Part shown: positions 53,285-64,000 of the stretch, one piece after another
Position numbering within the stretch: position 1 is the first letter of the stretch
How the letters are laid out: every line of letters begins with the position of its first letter
From: Dactylorhiza incarnata
Taxonomy: Eukaryota; Streptophyta; Magnoliopsida; Asparagales; Orchidaceae
NCBI GenBank assembly: GCA_033032865.1
Contig: JAWHQI010000165.1
Span: 3,979,001-4,043,000 of the forward strand
Length of the DNA: 64,000 bases
Reading direction: 5' to 3'
Notes under the pieces: model-generated
Told to the model about the DNA's origin: nothing
The model's input: only the letters and a program-made list of their open reading frames with translations
Databases searched by the model: none
Position numbers and translations under genes: made by a program

Positions 53285-54615
53285 GTGAGTTGGTGTCACC
53301 GTAAGTTTGCCGTTTTGGGCGTAAGATCTGGGAACTCTCTTGTAAGGAGAAGAGGAGTCTTACATAAAAGATCTAAGGTGAGACCTAGAACAACTTATGT
53401 GTATCTAGGTAGTGCAGATGATAGTGCAGCATATAGGTTTCTAGATCTGTCTACTAATATAGTGATAGAGTCTAGAGATGTCATTTTCTTTGAGAACAAG
53501 TTTATCAAAGATCATGGTTTAACTGTCTCTGGGTCTACGAATATGATATTTGAATCTCCTGTAGCGCCTGAAGCTTGCCCCTCTAGCACTGCTTCGAAAC
53601 CTGTAGGGGATGAACCTATCCCAATTAGAGTGTCTACAAGAGATAGAATCCCTAAGAACTTTGGTGAGAATTTTGTCACCTATCACTTAGAGGATGATTC
53701 ATTCTCCTACCAGGAAGCCATGTGATCTAGAGAATCGTTGTTGTGGGAAGAAGTCATAGATGATAGAATGGACTCGCTACTACAAACAACACCTGACATC
53801 TAGTGAACCTTCGTAAAGGAGCTAAAGTCCTGGGATGTAAGTGGGTGCTGAAGAAGAAATTACACAGTGATGGGTCTATAACTATATACAAAGCACATCT
53901 AGTCGCTAAAGGCTATAAGCAATAGGGGGAGTTGACTATTTTGATGTCTTCTCACCTTTGTGATACCTATCCACTATTGGAATTCTTCTTGCCTTAGCCT
54001 CTATCGAGAACTTTATAGTTCATCAGATGGACGTAAAAACAGCCTTCTTGAATGGAGAAAATGATGAAGAGATCTACATGGCACAACCTGAAGGTTATAC
54101 ACATCCAGATCTAAAAGATAAAGTGTGCAGATTAGACAAATCAATCCATGGGCTTAAACAAACGTCTAAGATGTGGCACATAAAATTTGACAAAGTGGTA
54201 AAGAGCTTTGGTTTCCAGTCCAGTCTCTCCAACAAATGCATTTGTCACCACCCTATGTCAAATAAAACATTCACCATATGCCTATATGTGGATCACATGT
54301 TAATTCTGGGGTAGGATCTTATTGCAGTGGAGGATATTAAATCTACTTTCGCAAAAGCTTTTGACATGAAGGACCTTGGTTTGATACCCTTCTAAGTATG
54401 AAAGTTAGAGTTGATAAGTGTGGAGTTACTCTTAGTCAGACTCATTATATTGAGCAGCTTCTTTCTACTTAGGGATACAAACACTGTAGGCCTGTAGAGA
54501 CATCATTTGATCATAATACTAAATTGAGTCCAAATGTTGGGACTAACATTGATCAAGTAAAATTTTCTACAATTATTGGTAGTCTCATGTACGCCACAAG
54601 TTGTGCATGACTAGA
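53285..54615 (+). pseudogene. Copia K, integrase end and reverse transcriptase, decayed
   Basis: The first open part (to 53725) has the integrase C-terminus (YLGSADDSAAYRFLDL, ESRDVIFFENKF) and the RT entry (RVSTRDRIPKNFGENF). RT follows through several stops and frame changes, with MDVKTAFLNGENDEEIYMA (54027 on) and CLYVDHMLILG, where the catalytic YVDD has become YVDH. It continues to GSLMYA near 54600 and is cut by element H at 54616, with CTAGA on both sides. Gag and protease are not found upstream. Confidence 0.8.
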
Positions 54616-55921
54616 TGAAAGTGCACAGTTAACCACACTAGAATTCTCTAGAGGGGGGGGGGGGGTGAATAGAGATTTAAAAGTACTTTATGCAAAGTTA
54701 ACAAATATATATATGTGTAATAATCACAGAGTTAAGCTTCCCACACACCAACAAGAATTAAGCAAAATAGCAAAAAGAAAATCACAGCACAACACAAAGA
54801 AATATAGTGGTTCCCCAAACCTTGGGTAGTCCACTCTTCTACCCCCTTGGTAGAAATTCACTATCTTGCACTGAGTCTTTTGATAAGGAGACTCTTAGAA
54901 CTAGCCTGAGTCTTTTGATAAGGAGACTTTTAGAACCAGTACAACTGAATTTTTTGAAGAGAGATTCTAAAAACTCTTTTACACAATTTGAATATGAAAT
55001 AAGAGTAAGAAGAAGAAGTAGAAGAAGTAATTGAAACAAGAAAGAATCTTCTTCCTAGCAAGAAGATTAAAAGCACAAGAAATAGTGAATGAAATCTCTC
55101 TTCTATAGTGAGAAGGAGATTGTAGGCCTTTTTCTTTATCAATGAGAGCTTTCAGAAATTGCAGCAGTATGGCTTCAGAAGAAGGAGAAGAAGAGGGCTT
55201 GTTGTTTGCTGCAGCACAGTTTTACTTCTCTCAGATTTTCTCACTTTTCACTTGGGAGCTTTTCCTCTTTTTCAAATGGATGGAGTGGATCACTTCTCTT
55301 TTTCTCTGCCGACTTCCCTCTTATTTATAGCTCTATTTATTCAAAGAATACTATAGGAGAATAATCAATTAGCTGACGGAGAAATAGTAAGAGAGAAAAG
55401 ATTCCATAATCAATATTTCTGTAGAAGGAAAGAGATCATTCTGATTTCAAATAATATCCATAATAAACTAAATCAATTTAGCCAAGAATCATTTAGAAGG
55501 AAAGACTGATTCAAAACGACTAGAAAAGAATAATATCATTCCATAAATTCCAGATCTACAGATAGAAGGAAAGAGATCTGGCGTGTTTTTGAATTTGACG
55601 TAGAAATCAACGTACATCGATTACTATTCGACGGAAGCGTCGATTTCAGACTGACTGGACGTCGAGAGGAGAATATTGAAGGTGCGTCGACTAAGGTGTG
55701 TCGACTTCACTAGATACGTCGACTAGAAGTCAGAGTTACGTCGACATAGGTTACGTCAAATTCTGTCTGGAGTTACTTCGACTCATTCTGAGAGGAACGT
55801 CGACTACACTTCGACGTTGCGTCGAATACTATTTGATGCATATTTACTTAGACTAATTTTTCATTCTTAGAATTTATGTTCTACTCATTTTTAGGGGTTA
55901 AGATAAATCATTTCCCCAACA
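54616..55921 (-). repeat. 3' LTR of element H (1306 bp)
   Basis: In plus coordinates it runs TGAAAGTGCACAGTTAAC to CATTTCCCCAACA. It contains a G run (about 54649-54663) and several CGTCGA / TCGACG spaced repeats (about 55600-55840). A minus-strand polypurine tract adjoins at 55922. Confidence 0.9.
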
Positions 55922-55932
55922 ATCTCCCCCTA
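55922..55932 (-). other. Polypurine tract of element H
   Basis: The minus strand reads TAGGGGGAGAT before TGTTGGGG. Confidence 0.7.
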
Positions 55933-56105
55933 TTTGTCTTAACCCTACTCAGGGAGAAATTGTATCAACTTTTAATTAACACAGCAAGGCATGTATATAG
56001 AAAAGAAATATGTTAAGTAATCAGAAGAAAACAGAATCATATGCAGAGACTTCATAAACAGTATTTAAGCATGGAGGAAATAGTATATCAACATTTTTCA
56101 ACACA

Positions 56106-57470
56106 TCACTCAGGAGGGGTAGGAGAAGTTTTTCTTTTCCTAGTGAATACAAAAGTTTTTAAAGAAGAGAGTTGCTCCTTCTCAGTAACAGGTGGTTCTC
56201 TCAGCTCCCCCTGAGTCACAGCAGTTTGCTCCCCTTGAGATGGAATATCCTTTGAGCCTTCTACTTCTGCCTCTTCAGTTTCTTTCTCAGCTCCAACTTC
56301 AATTATGTCAGCATTTGGCTCCCCCTGAGCTTCAACTTCTTTTTCTTTCTCAACTTCAGCATCAGTTTCCTTTTCAACTTCTGCTCTGCTAGCCTCCCCT
56401 TGAAAGAGGACTATTTGTTGTGTAGCTTCTCTTTATTTTGAAGTAGGAAGGGACTCGTGTGAGAGATACTTGTGACTTGAGAGCTGCTCTTCATCTAATT
56501 TCTCCCCCTTCTTGACCTTCTTAGCCAAGGAGGTTAAGAAAGACTTGGTCACTTTAAAGGAAGAGACAGAGGACTTCAAGCTTTGCACAGAGGCATTGAC
56601 CCCATCTATTTGGTTTTGCATGTGCATGATGGAGGGGTGAAGTTGGGAGCAGTGTGCATCCAGCATTTCTTGAAATTTTTGGGCTGCTGACTGGATACAT
56701 TGGGTGATGAGAGTTTTAGTGGATAGAGATGGTTCTAGGTGTGTTGGAGTAGGAGATAATGGTGGAGGTGGAGGTGATGAAGGTGGAGAGAGGACTGTAT
56801 CATTGTGATGAGGTGAGTTTGATGGAGGAGGTGGAGGAATAGAGGAGGGTTGAGCATGTGTATGTGAAAATGTAGGTAGGATAGGAGTTGTGATGGTAGT
56901 AGAGACTATTGGTGTGGATGATGTAGGTAGGAAAGATATGTCTGTATGTTGAGGAGGAGGGGAAGATGGATGCACATGAGAATTAGGAGGAGTGGGAGTC
57001 CTTTCAGGAATGGAGCCAGGCTTGGGGATTTGCCTGGTCCATTTTGAAAAGAGGGCTATGGACATCCTTTTTCCAGGAGGAATGGGAATTCCTTTTGACC
57101 TACATAGGTTAGGGAAGGAGTGGAGAAATACCTGACTCATGATCCTCATATAGGCATTCTCTTTGTGAGAATATTTGTAGCCTATCATTTTTAGTTAGCA
57201 GCCGGCCCAGTCAACCTTCTTTTTCAGCACAAGTGCCCCCATGATGTTCAGTTGCTGCTTGGGCACTGCATCATGGGCAGAGATCTTGCATAATAGAACT
57301 TTTCCTACTTTGTCTGCCAATAGTCTATATTCCTCAGAAAAATCTATTTTCTTCAGGTGGATTGGTTTATCTTTGGAGAACTTCATGATGAGTAATAGAT
57401 TCTTGGTTTCCTCAGGGGTGAGATCCATAGGTTCATCACCTGATAAGGGAATGATGATGAAGATTCATTT
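56106..57470 (-). pseudogene. ORF3 of element H, between pol and 3' LTR, two stops
   Basis: One frame runs from about 57470 to a TGA at 56106, interrupted by TAA at 57195 and 56433. The N-terminal part (LTPEETKNLLLIMKFSKDK, KVGKVLLCKISAHDAV, YSHKENAYMRIMSQVFLHS) resembles what is annotated in plants as a putative plant transposon protein domain. A long proline-rich part follows (PPPPPSNSP, SPPSSPPPPPLSPTP), then a coiled-coil stretch (MQNQIDGVNASVQSLKSSV) and an acidic Glu/Gln-rich tail ending KRKTSPTPPE. Its position before the 3' LTR is that of the third ORF of SIRE-like copia elements; I see no clear signal peptide or membrane segment. Function unknown. Confidence 0.65.
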
Positions 57471-57511
57471 AGCTATTCTTAGAAAATAATTTGCTTTCCT
57501 TTTGATTTGAT

Positions 57512-58035
57512 ATAGTAAGAGAGAAAAGATTCCATAATCAATATTTCTGTAGAAGGAAAGAGATCATTCTGATTTCAAATAATATCCATAATAAACTTAA
57601 TCAATTTAGCCAAGAATCATTTAGAAGGAAAGACTGATTCAAAACGGCTAGAAAAGAATAATATCATTTCATAAATTTCAGATCTACAGATAGAAGGAAA
57701 AAGATCTGGCGTGTTTTTGAATTTGACATAGAAATCGACGTACGTCGATTACTATTCGACGGAAGCGTCGATTTCAGACTGACTGGACGTCGAGAGGAGA
57801 ATATGGAAGGTGCGTCGACTTCACTAGATACGTCGACTAGAAGTCAGAGTTACATCGACATAGGTTACGTCGAATTCTTTTTGGAGTTACTTCGACTCAT
57901 TCTGAGAGGAACGTCGACTACACTTCGACGTTGCGTCGAATACTATTCGACGCATATTTACTTAGACAAATTTTTCATTCTTAGAATTTATATTCTACTC
58001 ATTTTTAGGGGTTAAGATAAATCATTTCCCCAACA
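57512..58035 (-). repeat. 5' LTR of element H, truncated (524 bp)
   Basis: It matches 55384-55921 of the 3' LTR, minus 14 bp between two GTCGAC words. The part that would include R, U5 and the primer site is missing. Confidence 0.85.
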
Positions 58036-58655
58036 CTAGATATTGCCTTATCTATTGGCATGTTGTGCTGCTTTACCAGTAGTCCAAGAAAAGGACATTG
58101 GGATGCCTTTGACAGGCTCATGAGATACTTGAGAGGTACTACAGGTCATACTCTATGCTACACTGGTTACCCTCCTATTGTGGATGGATACTCTGACGCT
58201 TCATGGAGTTTAGAAGTTGGTAATAACAAGTTTACCAGTGGATATATATTCATGTTGGGTGATGTTGTCATGACTTGGAAATCCAAAAGATTGACATGTA
58301 TAGATTTATCATCTATGGAAGCTGAATTGCTTGTCTTGGGTTCGGCTGGTGAAGAGACAGACTGGATCAGGAATCTAATACTAGATATTCCCTCACCTAT
58401 GTTACAACTCAACTCATTGAGCTTTTATTGTGATAATTAAGCAGCAGCTCAACTCGTTTAAAGTGCTCTCTATAATACTAATAGGAGACATGTACGACTG
58501 AGACACGCTCTGTTGAATTATCTGAAGGAACAAGGATTCATCTCTTTGATCGATGTGCGATCAAAAGATAATCTAGCCGATCCATTGACAAAAAGAATTC
58601 CCAAAGACCGATTGATCAAAATAGTGGGGGAAATGAGACTAAAGGCGATGTAGAT
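58036..58655 (+). pseudogene. Copia K, RNase H and pol end
   Basis: It resumes after element H with RKGHWDAFDRLMRYLRGTTG and GYSDASWSLEVGNNKFTSGY (the RNase H start), then SSMEAELLVLGS and SFYCDN, a stop at 58438, and further coding-like sequence with HALLNYLKEQGF and KDNLADPLTK to a TAG near 58651. The joined K pol is therefore broken independently of H. Confidence 0.8.
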
Positions 58656-60051
58656 TAGCTTAGTCCAGGATCAATGTTTTGATTTTTTTCTGATTTCCTT
58701 TAACAAAGCAAGTTGTTGTGCTCCGTTGATGCTCTTGGATGCTGATCATGGATCTGGTGAGTTTTTTCACTCCAAATTTGATGTTAACAACTTCACCTGG
58801 ATTCGTCATTTCTTACCCTGGAGAAGAGTGTTATTCCAAATCTGATAACACAATCTAACTCGGTTTGACTCTTCTTTTATTAATGGGTTTCATTCCAAAC
58901 TTGATAATCTCCATTTAAGTTTAGATGAATAGTAACCCCATGAAATTCCATATTGGAACACACGTATAGTTGCTGTGTCCAGAAGTTTGTAAATCGTTTC
59001 TTTGGAAAATAATAATGGATTCTGAGGTTGAACCTACAATACTCTGAATTGTTCTCCTTCTAGCTTATTATAAAGTAATATGTTCTTATTGTAGAACTAG
59101 ATACATGTATATTTTCAAAGTATGAACTCATTTCTACAGAAATTCTCTGTTGAAAATTATAGGAATTGTTGTTGTTGGAGGAGCACTTGCAGGATGATCT
59201 ACTAGACGTCTGAGGATGTTTACAGATAGAGTGTAATTTGTTTCTTTCCTTTTTTGATTTATCCCTTCTTAGAGCATTGTTTAGCTCTTTCCTTGATACA
59301 CTTGTTTGGTTGGACTTTTTGCTCTTTTGTTGATCCAAGTCACTGAGTATGTTGGACTTGTGCTTTGATCGTACTTTAGACTATTTTTTCTGTGTTCTTG
59401 TTGAGATTAATTATTATTCTTATGAGTGCATACAATCTTCTTTGAGTCTATTGTGTTTTTCTAGTGTTGGACACTGTTGTGAATAATTCACTGTTGGTTG
59501 AATATTACACAAATCACCCTAACCGACGTCGGATTTACCGCTGACATAGGAGGAGATTGATGAATAGTTAAATAATATCTTCGCGCGTGTCGGAACCGAC
59601 TCGGTAGCCTTAATGAGTTTCGTGTCATCCTAGGGTCCTGCTCTACGCTAGAGATACTATATAACTCTATTCCAAATCTGATAGTGGTTATGTAGAATAT
59701 TATGAGCCTCCAACCCTAACATATTATTATTTATATTAGTATATAATTGATGATATATGATATTAATTCAGAAAATAATGCAAATAAAAAATCAGGCTAG
59801 ACCCGAGCCTCTTAAGCTTTGCCAGGTTCTCAACCAGACCTCCCTGTAAGAACTACTATTGCAGCGGAGAGCAAGGATCATTTATAGGGATTTTATACCT
59901 CCAGCCATTAGGCTTCTTTTGGACGATCGGCTTTAATCCGGAGGGGAAGAAGAAGAGTGCTCTGATTCGGCCTCAACAGGATCAAAGCACAAAAGCTGGA
60001 GATCGGCACTGCTGGAGATCTACGAACAACTGGATGTCAGCGAATGCTTGG
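58656..60051. other. 3' flank of copia K, no supported gene
   Basis: AT-rich sequence without recognised domains. TCCAAATCTGATAA-type words recur (58839, 59671), and a TGTTGGACAC that could be an LTR start lies near 59465, without a matching partner. Confidence 0.35.
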
Positions 60052-61360
60052 TGTTGGGGAAATGATTTATCTTAACCCCTAAAAATGAGTAGAATATAAA
60101 TTCTAAGAATAAAAAATTAGTCTAAGTAAATATGCGTCGAATAGTATTCGACGCAACGTCGAAGTGTAGTCGACGTTCCTCTCAGAATGATTCGAAGTAA
60201 CTCCAGACAGAATTCGACGTAACCTATGTCGACGTAACTCTGACTTCTAGTCGACGTATCTAGTGAAGTCGACGCACATTAGTCGACGCACCTTCCATAT
60301 TCTCCTCTCGACGTCCAGTCAGTCTGAAATCGACGCTTCCGTCGAATAGTAATCGACGTATGTCGATTTCTATGTCAAATTCAAAAACACGCCAGATCTC
60401 TTTCCTTCTATCTGTAGATCTGAAATATATGGAATGATATTATTCTTTTCTAGCCGTTTTGAATCAGTCTTTCCTTCTAAATGATTCTTGGCTAAATTGA
60501 TTAAGTTTATTATGGATATTATTTGAAATCAGAATGATCTCTTTTCTTCTACAGAAATATTGATTATGGAATCTTTTCTCTCTTACTATTTCTCTGTCTG
60601 CTAATTGATTATTCCCCTACAGTATTCTTTGAATAAACAGAGCTATAAATAAGAGGGAAGTCGGCAGAGAACAGAGAGAGAAGTGATCCACTCCATACAT
60701 TTGAAATAGAGGAAAAGCTCCCAAGTGAAAAGTGAGAAAATCTGAGAGAAGTAAAACTGTGCTGCAGCAAACAACAAGCCCTCTTCTTCTCCTTCTTCTG
60801 AAGCCATACTGCTGCAATTTCTGAAAGCTCTCATTGACAAAGAAAAAGGCCTACAATCTCCTTCTCACTAGAGAAGAGAGATTTATTCACTATTTCTTGT
60901 GCTTCTAATCTTCTTGCTAGGAAGAAGATTCTTTCTTGTTTCAATTACTTCTTCTACTTCTTCCTCTTACTCTTATTTTATTTTCAAATTGTGTAAAAGA
61001 GTTTTTAGAATCTCTCTTCAAAAAATTCAGTTGTACTGGTTCTAAGAGTCTCCTTATCAAAAGACTCAGGCTGGTTCTAAGAGTCTTCTTATCAAAAGAC
61101 TCAGTGCAAGTTAGTTAATTCCTACCAAGGGGGTAGAAGAGTGGACTACCCAAAGTTTGGGGAACCACTATATTTCTTTGTGTTGTGCTGTGATTTTCTT
61201 TCTTTATTTACTTAATTCTTGTTGGTGTTTGTGGGAAGCTTAAATCTGAGATTATTACACATATATATATATATGTTAACTTTGCACAAAGTACTTTTAA
61301 ATCTCTATTCACCCCCCCCCCCCTCTAAAGAATTCTAGTGAGGTTAACTGTGCACTTTCA
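60052..61360 (+). repeat. 5' LTR of copia I (1309 bp)
   Basis: Ends are TGTTGGGGAAATG and TGTGCACTTTCA. Spaced inverted repeats (GCGTCGA, seven bases, TCGACGC at about 60133, and relatives to 60365) lie in U3. A C run is at about 61309-61323. Confidence 0.9.
60644..60651 (+). promoter_or_regulatory. TATA box of copia I
   Basis: CTATAAATAAG lies mid-LTR, after the CGTCGA cluster. Confidence 0.65.
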
Positions 61361-61362
61361 AT

Positions 61363-61373
61363 TGGTATCAGAG
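61363..61373 (+). other. Primer binding site of copia I
   Basis: TGGTATCAGAG, initiator-Met type, two bases after the LTR. Confidence 0.85.
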
Positions 61374-61454
61374 GGAGGTTGATCAAAAAGGGGTAACTCC
61401 TTGATCAAAATGATCCTACCTCATATATATATACTTCTAAAAACTATTTTTCAC

Positions 61455-63056
61455 ATGGCACAAATCAAAGATTATGCTTCCACCAGACCACCAATTAGCA
61501 ACCTTGAAAAGTTTGCACTTTCGAAAACAAGAATTAGGATCTATATGAATTCTATTGATGAAGATTTGTTCAATGTTATTTTGACAGGTCCCCCTAAGCC
61601 CTATAGAAAGGACTCAAGTGGTAATGTGACTCAAACACTTGTCCCAAGGGCTGAGTGGAGAGTTGAAGAAAAGAAGGCAGGAACAAGTGATGCAAAAGCT
61701 GTGAACATTCTTGTCTCAACACTCTCAGATGAAATCTTTCAAAAGGTTGTTGACTGTGAATCAGCCAAAGAAATATGGGAGGCTCTTACAAAGATAGTAG
61801 AAGGAAGTGTTGATGAAAGGAAAGATAGAAAGGCTCTATTGATCTCCCAATATGAGAACTTTCAAAAGAAGCATGAAGAAAGCATATCTGAAATGTATGA
61901 CAGATTCAGTCTGATCATCAATCAATTAAGGAGCTTGGATAGAGAGATCTCTCTCACAGAGATCAATGACAAACTGTTAATGAGTCTCCCAAGTTCATGG
62001 GACTCAAGAATATGGGCAATAAGAGATACAAGAGGACAAAAGGAAATCTCAACAGATGCTCTCTTAGGAAAACTCAAATCCTATGAGCAACTACTGAAAA
62101 CCAGAGAAGAGAAGGAAAGAAGGGAAAACACTCCAACCTCTTCAAAAGATAGAAATATTGCATTAAAAGCAACAGAAGAGGAAACTTCATTTACTGAAGA
62201 AGAATTATTCAGCCTCCTGGCCAGAAGATTCAAGAAATGGGTCAGGAAAGATGGATCTAGAAGGAGAGAGTCAAAACCAAGGTATGATAAGACTCCTACT
62301 AAAGAAATTATTTGTTATTCCTGCAGGAAAACTGGACATATTGCTCCAGAATGTCCAGAAAATGCTGAGAAAAAGAAAGATCTGAAAAAGAAAGATCTCA
62401 AGAAGAAAGGGAAGAAGAAAGAAAGAAGCTTCATTGCAGAAGCTTGGAGTGAGACAGATTCTGAAGACAGCACTTCATCTAAAAGTGACAATGAAGAGTC
62501 TAAGCAAGAAGACCTATGTTTAATGGCTCTTGGAAGCACAGAAGAAGAATGTGTTGCTGAATCATGGAGTGAAACAGGATCAGAAGGAAGCATCTCTTCA
62601 ACAGCAAAAGCAAATAGCCTTATTCTCATAGAGGAATCTGAGGATAAGGATGAGGTAAGCATTTTTGATGAAATAGATTTTTTATGTGATGATTTTAAAA
62701 ATGATTTTGAAAGACTATGTTTAGATCAACTAAAAGCTAAACAAGAAATTAATGATCTAAAAGAACAAATTAATATGAGAAAAATAGAGGATACATGTTC
62801 AAAAAATTATGAACTAAGGTGTAAAATCTATAAAACAGAAAAGGAAATTGATAGTGCTAAATTAGAAAATCAACTCCTTAAGAAGAAGGTATCCCAAGCA
62901 AAAGCTTTTGAAGAATCTATAAAAGTCAGAAGCCAAACACTTAAAGAAATCACTGAAAAACAAATAATCAGACATAAGAATCTGGGGTTAGGAGCTGATC
63001 CTTCAACTAGTTCAATACCATCTACCAAACCTGCTTGGATGAGCCCTGTTAAATAA
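61455..63056 (+). pseudogene. Copia gag, SIRE-like, with nonsense codons (copia I)
   Basis: The frame is open from 61401; the ATG at 61455 (MAQIKDYASTRPPISN) is the likely start. It has the UBN2-type gag fold (VNILVSTLSDEIFQKVVDCE, AKEIWEALTKI, LMSLPSSWDSRI), a zinc knuckle CYSCRKTGHIAPEC, a Lys-rich and then acidic stretch, and a coiled coil (QINDLKEQINMRK is close to its register). TAA at 63054-63056 follows PAWMSPVK, but coding-like sequence continues in the same frame to at least 63776, including a second zinc knuckle CYICNKIGHTAKQC at 63711-63752. Two knuckles around a coiled coil are typical of long SIRE-like gags. The stops at 63054 and about 63585 make it a probable pseudogene. Confidence 0.8.
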
Positions 63057-63776
63057 ACTAAACCCATCAAATCAACAAACTTAGAAGAAGACTCACAAAA
63101 TACAGAAGACCTCACCTTCAAAGAGATAAACCACCTTAATGAATCATCATCATACCATTCAGAAGAAGACTCTCAAACTACCTCTGAGAAAGCAACTATG
63201 CCAAAAGAAACAAGTTATAAAGAAATAAAACTCCAATCAGAAAAAGGGAAAAATAAAATCTGTGAAGATAAAATTGCGTCGACTTCATATCGACGCATGA
63301 ATGATAGTACGTCGAATTCTACTCGACGCAATCACTTAGATGCTTCGACCTCAAATCGATGCATGAATAACAGTACATCGACTTACAATCGACGCAACTA
63401 CTTCTATGCATCAATTCCAGATCAATGCAATCTAGAGAAAGCGCCGAATACATATCGACGCAACTCTCAACATACGTCGAATAGATATCGACACATAAAA
63501 CCTCAGAGCAACTTAAATACAGGACATAGCTATTCTTTAAAAACTCTCTATCTTAACCCCCATTCAGGACCCTTTTATCCTGATTAAAACTTCTATCCTA
63601 ATCAAAACTCTTATAATAATCAAAACTTCTATCCTAATCAACAACTCTACCCTAATCACCATCTCTATTCCTTCCTAAACTCAAATTTCCTTAATCAAAA
63701 GACGATTAGGTGTTATATCTGTAATAAAATTGGCCACACTGCCAAACAATGTTGGTATAATCAATCCAACTATTTA
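63057..63776 (+). pseudogene. C-terminal continuation of copia I gag, with repeat-encoded segment
   Basis: It is in the same frame as the preceding gag. From 63276 to about 63495 six 21-bp spaced inverted repeats encode related heptapeptides (STSYRR, SNSTRR, STSNRC, STYNRR, NTYRR, SNRYRH). An NxYPNQ-type Asn/Tyr-rich stretch and the second zinc knuckle follow. More CGTCGA words lie beyond, to about 63930. Confidence 0.7.
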
Positions 63777-64000
63777 TAAAATTAGTCCCAGGGTGAAGAA
63801 AACCTGAAATTTTCAGACAAAGTAAAAGTCACGTCGATCTCTTAATCGACGCATACGTCGATAGGAAACCCTATCAGACTATACCGACGCATACGTCAAC
63901 TTCCATTCGACGCAACGTCAACTTCATGAAAAAGGCGGCAATACTAAAATATTTTTGGTCACATCTACTGCTGTGCCGAATAAACCTCGAGTTGTGTCTC

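Larger units (their letters stand above)
54616..58035 (-). mobile_element. Copia-type element H, internally deleted, inserted in copia K
   Basis: The left LTR is complete (54616-55921), the interior keeps only the 3' ORF, and the right LTR keeps 524 bp (57512-58035). CTAGA at 54611-54615 and 58036-58040 is the 5-bp target duplication, and K's RNase H resumes beyond it. The LTR matches that of copia I. The deletion removed gag, pol, the primer site and most of the 5' LTR. Confidence 0.85.
60052..64000 (+). mobile_element. Ty1/copia element I (SIRE-like), 5' part
   Basis: A complete 5' LTR, a primer site and a long gag lie on the plus strand; the rest lies beyond the window. The LTR is the same family as H in opposite orientation, so H shows the 3' ORF this family carries. 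Confidence 0.85.

Noticed and set aside
56192..56392. Plus-strand Leu/Gln-rich open frame
   Set aside because: It is the mirror of the Glu-rich tail of ORF3 on the minus strand.
59060..59338. 92-residue minus frame with Ser/Asn-rich sequence
   Set aside because: Low complexity, no homologous motif, in AT-rich flank of a decayed copia element.

Overview
This 64 kb window is plant nuclear DNA, most likely from a flowering plant, made almost entirely of LTR retrotransposons. The evidence is Ty1/copia and Ty3/gypsy gag, protease, integrase, reverse transcriptase and RNase H domains, initiator-Met type primer sites (TGGTATCAGAGC) on copia elements, and an 18-base TGGCGCC-type primer site on gypsy elements. 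I found no convincing host gene, tRNA, rRNA or CRISPR. The species cannot be named from the sequence.

Left end (1-8.5 kb): the 3' part of an Athila-like gypsy element on the plus strand (integrase 6-1048, a 1.6 kb noncoding tail with three hairpins, start of its LTR), then a minus-strand copia element (A, to 7995) with one open frame broken only by stop codons, then a truncated LTR related to copia G, then about 18 copies of an 88-bp tandem repeat (8647-10205).

Centre (10.2-37.4 kb): a deep nest. The oldest layer is an intron-bearing transposon gene on the minus strand (P, resembling the putative gypsy-type transposon domain), whose halves lie at 37381-35978 and 11382-10908. Element D (11383-35977) sits inside it, flanked by GGGTC on both sides. 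D's left LTR contains copia F (11944-16382), F contains gypsy C (16383-20063), C contains non-autonomous element B (20064-32610), and B's left LTR contains copia G (20702-27233). G has two 1180-bp LTRs and an uninterrupted 1365-residue gag-pol. LTR divergence counted by eye (D about 8%, B about 4%, G about 2%) agrees with the nesting order. One deletion at 32610/32611 accounts for all missing right-hand ends.

Right part (37.4-64 kb): a lone LTR with target duplication (37762-39192), two tandem copies of an intron-bearing gag-like unit (39193-43245), duplicated and inverted pieces of a chromovirus-like gypsy element (43685-48628), a minus-strand copia remnant M with LTR (49580-52064), a decayed plus-strand copia K (53285-58655) split by H (54616-58035), and the 5' LTR and gag of copia I (60052 to the window end), of the same family as H.

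The most notable signals are: three consecutive hairpins with one conserved loop and changed but still complementary stems (2058-2259); a 21-bp spaced inverted repeat (CGTCGA, seven bases, TCGACG) shared by LTRs of F, H and I and repeated inside the gag reading frame of I; and the pattern that most LTR families here carry their own repeated CpG-rich, often palindromic word.
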